Assembly: GCF_016801865.2 (NCBI RefSeq)
Contig: NC_068939.1
Span: forward strand, 75,144,517-75,208,516
Source of the DNA: Culex pipiens pallens
Taxonomy: Eukaryota; Arthropoda; Insecta; Diptera; Culicidae
Length of the DNA: 64,000 nucleotides
Direction: 5' to 3'
How positions within the stretch are numbered: the first letter of the stretch is position 1; every line of letters starts with the position of its first letter. The notes under the pieces were generated by a model. The model saw only the letters and a program-made list of their open reading frames with translations, was not told the origin of the DNA and did no database searches. The position numbers and the translations under genes were made by a program. Below, piece after piece: positions 57,851 to 64,000 of the stretch.

Positions 57851-58332
57851 TTTTTCACAGAAGCATAACTGTAAAGAACATTAAAGATTTGTGTGATACT
57901 TTTTGCCTACAAATTTTGAAAATTTGATTTGATTGTTTTGTACCCTTCTCTCATTTGAAATATGAGGTTGAGGTTCTTCTTTTGTAACTTACTTCAAATT
58001 AAAGGTTTCCTTTCACTATTTCAATTTCTTTGAGAATGAAAAGGCTATTTGAGTTATTAAAAATCTTAATAAAGATTGGGTGCATTTTCAAAATATTTTT
58101 TTTATGAATAAAAAGATATCTTATTTAAAACAACAACAACAACGTTAATAAAAAACTAAAATAAAAAATTGAGCTCAAGTGATGCTTCTGTTTAATTTTG
58201 TCACATTGCAGATTGAACATTTGATAAAAGATTCCCACTTGAGTTTGGAAAGACATTTTGATTTAAGTTATTGCAAATATTTTTAAATAATTTGTCTTTT
58301 CAAACATTTCGCTTTCAAACGAATTCCTTGAA
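57851..58332. other. AT-rich DNA left of the Jockey element
   Basis: No gene or repeat terminus recognised, apart from a short AAC microsatellite at about 58130-58143. Confidence 0.4.
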
Positions 58333-58356
58333 TTTTTTTTTTTGAATTAAATATAC

Positions 58357-58362
58357 TTTATT
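58357..58362 (-). promoter_or_regulatory. Poly(A) signal of the Jockey-type LINE
   Basis: Minus-strand AATAAA 14 bases before the poly-A tail. Confidence 0.6.
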
Positions 58363-58574
58363 GAATCTTTCTTATAATAATTACATTTGGTTTACATAAT
58401 AAGTGGTCAGCTGTGGCTCTTCAGCTTTAGTTTGCTTTTCGTGATTCAAACACTGTTCATTTTCTTATCTTTAAAAGTATATGATTTATCATTTTTGTAA
58501 CACTAGGTACAACGAGGAAAAAAAAAATTAAGAGAACATAACCTAACTTAAAACTAACTTAATCTTAACATAAA

Positions 58575-59406
58575 CTAAACCAATCCTTGAATCAAGGGGT
58601 ATTCAGATATAGCACATTTTTCCCTGAATTTCAAACATTTTTCTTGAATCTTCTGATCCAACATTTTTACTTCTGCTAATTCATGAACCTCACTTGATCT
58701 TGTCCAGCCAGGAACATTCAAAACCATTTTAAGTACCTTGTTTTGGACTCGCTGGAGCTTCAATTTATGAGTTCTAGCGCAACACTCCCAAACAGGTACT
58801 GCATACTCAATAACGGGGTAAATTATTTGTTTGTAAACTGCTAGCTTATTTTTCAAAGATAGCTTTGATTTTCTGTTAATTAAAGGATACAAACACCTGA
58901 TGAGAATGCTGCACTTGTTCAATATTTTATCTACATGCTGCCGAAACAATATTTTCGAGTCAAGTATGAGACCTAAATAGACAACTTCCTTTGACCAGGG
59001 TATTGAAACATCATTCATTTTAATCAAAACATCATCCTTTGGGACAAATCGGGCCGATTTGGAAAGTGGAAAAATGATGGTTTGAGTTTTGGCTGCATTT
59101 ATGCGAATTTTCCAGTCGCCAAAGTATTCGGAAAGAACGTCAAGACCCTTCTGAAGACGGCCAACTAAATATCTGGTTATTTTACCCTTATAAATAACGG
59201 CAGTGTCATCAGCAAAAAGTGACAACACACCATTACCAGGAAGAGTAGGCAAATCAGATGTAAAAATATTGTACAGAAGTGGGCCAAGAATACTTCCTTG
59301 GGGAACCCCAGCATCAATGTTGAATAATCCAGAAGCAATCCCATTCAGAAAAACCCTGAACGATCTCTCCGTAAGATAGTGCTGGATAATTTTGATAAGA
59401 TACATT
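58575..59406 (-). CDS. Jockey-type ORF2, C-terminal part of the reverse transcriptase
   Basis: The frame enters at 59406 with the bases duplicated on insertion, runs IIQHYLTERSFRVFLNG and ends in a TAG at 58575-58577. It contains RT motif B, GVPQGSILGPLLYNIF, and the catalytic motif C, FADDTAVIYK, followed by the thumb and a C-terminal segment with a conserved RVQNKVLKMVLNVPGW-like stretch. Together with 60831-62653 it makes an ORF2 of about 885 residues, the usual size for Jockey-clade enzymes. The enzyme nicks target DNA and copies the RNA by target-primed reverse transcription. It is separated from its N-terminal half by the 1.41 kb insertion, so this copy cannot make a full enzyme. Confidence 0.88.
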
Positions 59407-60816
59407 TTTTTTTTTTTTATTCTTGACTTATTTTTATTAGGTCCGTTTAGGTGCTGTGACCAGGTTAGGACCGAGGGACGGTTCATAATAATTTAGAATA
59501 CATTAAAAAAAACTTATTTTCCGCCGTATTTGCCGAGCATGTAACTGACAAGTCTCAACTGGTCCACGCGGGTCTTGCAGGTCTGGAACCTGGCGCTGTA
59601 CTCATTAAAAATGTGCCACAGTTCAGTCGAACTGTAGAGCACCTCCTCTCCTTCCGCCGTGGTGGTGGCACCGGCGCCGGCGCCGGTATTTACTTGACTG
59701 CTTCCTGCGGGTCGAGGGCGATCCTTTGGCTTCACGTCCGGAACTGCGCCCGGCAGCGGAGGGAACTCCGCCGGCGTGAACGCCGGAACTGCTGGACTCT
59801 GCTTCTCCGCCTTCCTTGCCGGCGGTTTCAGTTTCGTCGCCTGCTGGCGCCTCTGGATGAAGTCCGCACGCTTGGGGCAGCTGCGGTCCGTGGCTTCATG
59901 CGTTCCGTTGCAGTTTGCACACCGCTTCGGCTCGGCTTCTTGCACTTGGCAGTCGTCCGTCGTATGGGGACCCCCACAGCTGTTGCACCTGGCCTTGAGG
60001 TGACAGTTCCTGGTTCCATGGCCCAGATGCAAGCAGTTCCTGCACTGGGTCAAGTTCGGCCGCTTGTTCCGGTAGGCATCCCACCGGATGATGGTGCTTG
60101 CCACAACCTTCATTGCAGAGAGCTTCTTCAGATTGGTGTATCCCTTGGGGAAGACCACAATGTACGGAGTTTCGTCCACGGTTGACTTTTCCTTCCGCTT
60201 GATTACATGCACCTCCAGCGCGTCCAGCTTGAGATCCCTCTTCAGCAGGTACTTGACCTCATCCGGTTTCAGTTCATCGGGTAAACCACGAAGAACTACC
60301 CGATGATTTCGTTCGCTCCGTCGTTCGTGGGTGTAGAATTCCACTTTGTGCTTCTTGAAGAGCACTTGCAACTTGTCGAAGTCTTCGACAGAGAAGCTGT
60401 TTACCTTGGTGCCAAACCGGGTAATCTTGAAAATTGGCTCGAAATCGTATTGACCCAGCGATGTTATCTTCACAAGCCTGTAAAAGGCCGTGGAGCTCTT
60501 TACCACCAAAGGTGGTTGTTTTTGTTTACCTGCCGACTGGACGGGTGGCGGAACCGCCGGGGCGTCTCCTCCTCCTGCTGGGCTGACATTGTTGTTGTTT
60601 TCCGCTAGCGGGCTGAACTTGTTGTTGTTGAGCACATTCTGCTCCACTTTTCCTTCTTCGACGACAGCTCCGGTGATCTCAGGGGACTTCTTCCGCTTCC
60701 GATTTCCGGGGATGAGTTGGAAATCATCCGTCTCGGAGGTTTCTTCCACCTCCATCCGTCAAACAACTCGAGGCACGCAACGATGCCTTTAGTGCGCACG
60801 ACACAACAAACACGTC
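59407..60816 (-). mobile_element. ORF1-only (half-LINE) retroposon nested in the Jockey ORF2
   Basis: Flanked by a perfect 14-bp duplication, TGATAAGATACATT (59393-59406 and 60817-60830). On the minus strand it has a 61-bp 5' UTR beginning ACGTGTTTGTTGTGTC, one ORF1 of 413 codons, a 3' UTR of about 95 bp with AATAAA-like sequence (CCTAATAAAAATAAG), then poly-A. There is no endonuclease or RT. It must have been moved in trans by a LINE enzyme. Alternatives: a deletion derivative frozen on arrival, or a retrocopy of a spliced or prematurely polyadenylated LINE transcript. Confidence 0.85.
59514..60755 (-). CDS. Gag-like ORF1 protein of the half-LINE retroposon
   Basis: Intact 413-codon frame from ATG 60755 (MEVEETSETDDFQLIPGNRK) to TAA 59514. 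There is an acidic N-terminus, then an RNA-binding-like region (HRVVLRGLPDELKPDEVKYL) of the type found before the zinc knuckles in Jockey Gag proteins. Three knuckles follow: CRNCLHLGHGTRNC (CX2CX4HX4C), CNSCGGPHTTDDC and CANCNGTHEATDRSC. A Pro-rich linker and a C-terminal helix with ELWHIFNEYSARFQTCKTR follow. The same architecture, with clear sequence divergence, is seen in the host element's ORF1 at 62643, so the two belong to related but distinct families. The protein would coat its RNA and chaperone nucleic acids. The intact frame suggests recent activity or selection on ORF1. Confidence 0.85.
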   Translation of the reverse strand: MEVEETSETDDFQLIPGNRKRKKSPEITGAVVEEGKVEQNVLNNNKFSPLAENNNNVSPAGGGDAPAVPPPVQSAGKQKQPPLVVKSSTAFYRLVKITSLGQYDFEPIFKITRFGTKVNSFSVEDFDKLQVLFKKHKVEFYTHERRSERNHRVVLRGLPDELKPDEVKYLLKRDLKLDALEVHVIKRKEKSTVDETPYIVVFPKGYTNLKKLSAMKVVASTIIRWDAYRNKRPNLTQCRNCLHLGHGTRNCHLKARCNSCGGPHTTDDCQVQEAEPKRCANCNGTHEATDRSCPKRADFIQRRQQATKLKPPARKAEKQSPAVPAFTPAEFPPLPGAVPDVKPKDRPRPAGSSQVNTGAGAGATTTAEGEEVLYSSTELWHIFNEYSARFQTCKTRVDQLRLVSYMLGKYGGK

Positions 60817-60830
60817 TGATAAGATACATT

Positions 60831-62653
60831 GGAAAACCGTATAAATACAGTTTATGTATCAAACCATCATGCCAAACATTGTCAAAAGCCTTCTCAACAT
60901 CCAACAAAGCCATAGCAGTTGATTTAGACTCAAGCTTGTTCTGCTTGATGATTTTAGTTACTCTCGTAAGCTGATGAGCAGTATTATGTCCCTTACGGAA
61001 GCCAAACTGCTCATTCAAAATTATATTATTATCGTTGGTAAAATCCAAAAGCCTTGAATAGATGACCTTCTCAAAGAGTTTGGACAGACTACTCAAAAGA
61101 CTAATGGGACGATAACTTGTTGGCGATGTTGGATCTTTTTGAGGCTTCAAAATTGGTATGACTTTGCCCAGTTTCCAATTGGTGGGGAAGTAACCAAGTT
61201 GCAAACATTTATTGAAAATATTGGCTAGATGTTGAAAGAACTGATCACTCTGTTTTTTCAACACTAGATTAAAAATGTTATCAAAGCCTGGAGCTTTCAT
61301 ATTTTTCATTTGTTTAACTGCAACTTTGACTTCCTCACCAGAAACATGGGAATCTGCAGGAAATTCAAAGGTAGAGTCATTGATTGTTGAAATACTATTG
61401 GCAACTGATGTTTCTTTACGGCTGGTCATGGAAGCGCCAAGATTATGTGAACTAACAAAATGAAGCCCAAGTGCATTTGCCTTTTCCTCGGATGTAATCA
61501 AAGGAGAATCCTCAACAATAAGAGGAGGAATAGGCTTTGGTTTGTTTTTAAGAACTTTTGAAAGTTTCCAAAATGGTTTTGAATAATTCCCAAGCTGGCT
61601 TACATGTTTTGAAAATTCTTGATTTCTGATATTGTCAAGTCGGTCTTGTATGATTTTGTTCAAATTGTTCACTGAAATCTTTTTGTCATAGTCCCCAGTC
61701 CGTTGATATTGTCTCCTATAAACATTCCTAAGTCTAATCAAGTGTTTAGTATCTACGTCAATATCAGTTACCTTAAAATTAACAGGAACCTCCCGAACAT
61801 TGGCAGCCTCTGCTTGGTTGATAGCCTGCTGGATCACCTCCAGCGAACGATCAATATCAGCAGAAGTTTCCGGGTGTTGATCATAGTCGATGTTGCTGTC
61901 TACCACTTGCTGAAACTGCTGCCAGTCAACGTTGTGGTAATCTTTCCGGGTTGGTTGCCGCTGCGGAGTAACGGAAGCTCCAACCTCCACAACCACCGGA
62001 TAGTGATCAGAACTCAGCTCTTCAAACACCTCAGGATGAGCCACGTTCACAGCCATATTGGTAATGAAGAAGTCGATGATTGAGTGATTTCCAGACCGAG
62101 CCACCCTCGTTGGACGATCTGGACTCACAACGTTGTAGTATCCGTTTTGCAGATCGTTGTGCAGAATCACTCCGTTCCGATTCCTCCTGCTGTTGCCCCA
62201 AACTTCATGCTTCGCGTTGAGGTCACCAGCGATGATGTACTTTGCGCTCCGCCGTGTCAGCTTCTGGATATCGCTCTTCAGTTTTGCTGCTGAACCATCT
62301 CTGGAATTCACTTGACGTGGGCAGTATGCAGCAATGAAGAGTACTGGGCCAACCGAAGTGGGAATTTCCACCCCAACGGCCTCGATGATGTCCAGCTTGA
62401 AGTGTGGCAGCCGGCGTGGCTTGAGATCACGATGAACAGCGACAAGCACACCTCCTCCTCCAGAAGTGGTCCTGTCAAGCTGCGTCGCAATCTTGTAGTT
62501 TTGCAGATAAACTTTTTCACCGGGCTTCAGATGAGTTTCCGTGATGGCAGCTACGTCGATCTCCTTCTCGCGAAGAAAATCCACCAGCTCTAAGTTCTTC
62601 CTCCTAATGGAGCAAGCGTTCCAATTCAGCAGCTTGAGGGACCTACGATCCAT
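60831..62653 (-). CDS. Jockey-type ORF2, AP-endonuclease and N-terminal part of the reverse transcriptase
   Basis: The ATG at 62653-62651 (MDRRSLKLLNWNACSIRRKN) overlaps the ORF1 stop by 11 nt. About residues 1-225 are an APE-type endonuclease: LNWNA, ITETHL, GDLNAKHEVWG and the final SDHYPV with catalytic Asp-His. From about residue 430 the RT fingers and palm appear: YRPISLLSSLSKLFEKVI, QFGFRKGHNTAHQL and motif A ALLDVEKAFDNVWHDGLIHK. The LINE frame ends at GFPMYLI where the nested retroposon begins; the frame continues spuriously to 60605 in foreign sequence. APE plus this RT type defines Jockey-group LINEs with loose target preference. Confidence 0.9.
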
Positions 62654-64000
62654 ACTGGATGACGAACGAGGTCAGCACTTCAATCTGCTGGGTCTTGGTT
62701 TTGCATCCACGCAGTGCAGCGGACATCTGTTGGAAAATATTGAGGAGTTCGGTTGAGGTGTAAAGATCATTACCATTTTCCTCAACTGCTGGTTCTTGGG
62801 TTGGTCTTGGCTCCTGGCTGAAGCCCGGTGGTGGCGGTCTCGGCTCCTGGCTGGAACCCGGCCGTGGATGATTCATCTCAGCTCTCTTCCTGGGATCCAA
62901 CGGCAACGGTGCCAAGTTTGGTACCTGGCGTCGCGGTTGAAGAGGTGGAAAATTTTGCTCCACCAGGGCTGGAGGAGTTCTACGACGCTGAGGCTGATTC
63001 TTCGTCGATGCTTGCTGCCGAATTTTCACGAACTCAGCTCTCTTGGGGCACTTTCGGTCGGTTGACGAGTGCTCACCGTTGCAGTTGAGGCACTTCACCA
63101 GCGAATCTTGGATGCACTGGGATGTGATGTGCGCATCGGTACCACATTTGGCGCAACGACGCTTTAGGTGGCAGTTCTTACCTCCGTGCCCGAAACCCAG
63201 GCAGTTGAAGCATTGTGTGACGTCACGGTGCACTGGTCGGTATCGCTCCCACGACACGATAATGTTGAAAACCGCTCGGATTGCCTTCAGCTCAGGAAGC
63301 GTCGTCGATCCCTTAGCCAAATGCAGCAGGTAGAGCTGGTCACGGTACTTGATGTCTTTGTTGCGTCGGCTCATTTTGTGCACGGCCAACACATCCAGTT
63401 TCAAAACTTTTAGCTCGGCAGCTAATTCCTCCACTGGCATGTCGTACAGACCTCTGACGACGATTTTGTACGGCTTATCCATGGCGACATCATGGGTGAA
63501 GTACTCCGCCTCGTTTTCGGTCAAGTAATCCTTGACCAGTTGATAGTGCTGCCTGGATTGCACCAGCACCTTAAATCCGTCCTGACACAGACGAATGTTG
63601 CCTAGGACTTTCCCAGACTTGATGAGTTCAACCAGCCCCGCTCGAAAGTCGATCGTTGCTGTTGATTGCCGCACATAAAAAGGAGGCAGTTTCTCCTTTC
63701 GTTGTTTCACTTCATTCTCCTTTGCTTTCGCTACCTGGTCCTCGTCAGGCAGTCCAGCAAACTTGTTGTTCTTCAATAGCTGCTCCTCGTGCGACGAAGA
63801 GTTCTCCTCCTCCTCATCCATCGGTACAGTACCGTCGCTCTTTTTCGTCTTTTTGCTGTTCGATGTCACTTCCAAAAGCACCTTCCTCTTGGAAATTCCC
63901 GGTTTTTGGCCATCAGTTGAGGCCTCAACCTTCCTTTTGGAAATTCCCACTTTTTTGCCTGCTTGAGCCGCAGGTAGGGCAATATTGCCGGCGTTTTGCG
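62643..64000 (-). CDS. Jockey-type ORF1 (Gag-like) protein, 5' end beyond the window
   Basis: The frame ends in a TAG at 62643-62645, 11 nt inside ORF2. The apparent start at 63950 is GTG, and the frame stays open to the window edge (upstream residues include LPAAQAGKK), so the true start lies outside. An N-terminal basic stretch has GISKRKV twice, then an acidic segment, then a nucleic-acid-binding region (YKIVVRGLYDMPVEELAAEL). Zinc knuckles follow: CFNCLGFGHGGKNC, CAKCGTDAHITSQC and CLNCNGEHSSTDRKC. After a Pro- and Gln-rich linker, TSTELLNIFQQMSAALRGCK resembles the C-terminus of the nested ORF1. The role is RNA binding and ribonucleoprotein assembly for retrotransposition. Confidence 0.85.
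   Translation of the reverse strand, partial: QNAGNIALPAAQAGKKVGISKRKVEASTDGQKPGISKRKVLLEVTSNSKKTKKSDGTVPMDEEEENSSSHEEQLLKNNKFAGLPDEDQVAKAKENEVKQRKEKLPPFYVRQSTATIDFRAGLVELIKSGKVLGNIRLCQDGFKVLVQSRQHYQLVKDYLTENEAEYFTHDVAMDKPYKIVVRGLYDMPVEELAAELKVLKLDVLAVHKMSRRNKDIKYRDQLYLLHLAKGSTTLPELKAIRAVFNIIVSWERYRPVHRDVTQCFNCLGFGHGGKNCHLKRRCAKCGTDAHITSQCIQDSLVKCLNCNGEHSSTDRKCPKRAEFVKIRQQASTKNQPQRRRTPPALVEQNFPPLQPRRQVPNLAPLPLDPRKRAEMNHPRPGSSQEPRPPPPGFSQEPRPTQEPAVEENGNDLYTSTELLNIFQQMSAALRGCKTKTQQIEVLTSFVIQYGS

Larger units (their letters stand above)
58333..64000 (-). mobile_element. Jockey-type LINE running off the right edge
   Basis: On the minus strand: ORF1 (Gag-like), an 11-bp overlap, ORF2 (endonuclease and RT), a 3' UTR of about 240 bp, AATAAA at 58362-58357 and a poly-A tail (T run at 58333-58343). 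Its 5' end lies outside the window, so its own target duplication cannot be checked. It is interrupted by the retroposon 59407-60816; without that insert ORF2 reads through, so the element was intact in this region before the insertion. Confidence 0.85.

Noticed and set aside
59613..60185. 190-codon plus-strand ORF opposite the nested ORF1
   Set aside because: Antisense shadow of the zinc-knuckle coding region; no features of its own.
60605..60830. C-terminal 75 residues of the 682-codon ORF
   Set aside because: This is read-through into the nested retroposon in a foreign frame; the LINE ORF2 really continues at 59406.

Overview
The window looks like nuclear DNA of a culicine mosquito, most probably Culex. 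It has spliced genes with GT-AG introns and AATAAA signals, AT-rich non-coding DNA, tRNA-headed SINEs whose 3' ends resemble those known from Culex and Aedes, a Penelope-like element, Jockey-type LINEs and many foldback elements. The species call is inference; no search was run.

Host genes are few. Positions 1-264 (+) hold the last coding part of an unrecognised protein. 2940-3185 (-) is the first coding exon of SRP19. 5257-15343 (+) is geranylgeranyl diphosphate synthase in three coding exons, with a 9.05 kb last intron full of transposons. It converges on a minus-strand SH2-domain adaptor gene (coding exons 32542-32864, 31896-32477 and 16438-16611), whose last intron is 15.3 kb and splits the SH2 domain. 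From 32865 to 58332 no host exon was recognised; this may be the 5' intron or upstream DNA of the SH2 gene.

The remainder is repeats. 8594-11708 is a hAT-like foldback element with a decayed 8-bp target duplication. 11966-13243 and 14378-14777 are further inverted-repeat elements. 21486-29601 holds three very long tandem arrays (8-, 9- and 8-bp units) between inverted arms at about 20.9 and 30.5 kb, with a SINE inserted in the third. 33990-38275 is a deep nest: a foldback element carrying a SINE that carries another SINE, and also a second foldback repeat that carries a Penelope-like element. Related foldback copies lie at 40714-42191 and 43888-45991.

From 58333 to the right edge, on the minus strand, lies a Jockey-type LINE (ORF1, then ORF2 with AP-endonuclease and reverse transcriptase). 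Its ORF2 is interrupted by a 1.41 kb insertion, 59407-60816, flanked by a perfect 14-bp duplication. The insert has a short 5' UTR, one intact Gag-like ORF1, a short 3' UTR and a poly-A tail, with no ORF2. This ORF1-only (half-LINE) retroposon is the most unusual object in the window.

The long ORFs across 22.2-29.6 kb are artefacts of repeat units lacking stop codons, not genes.
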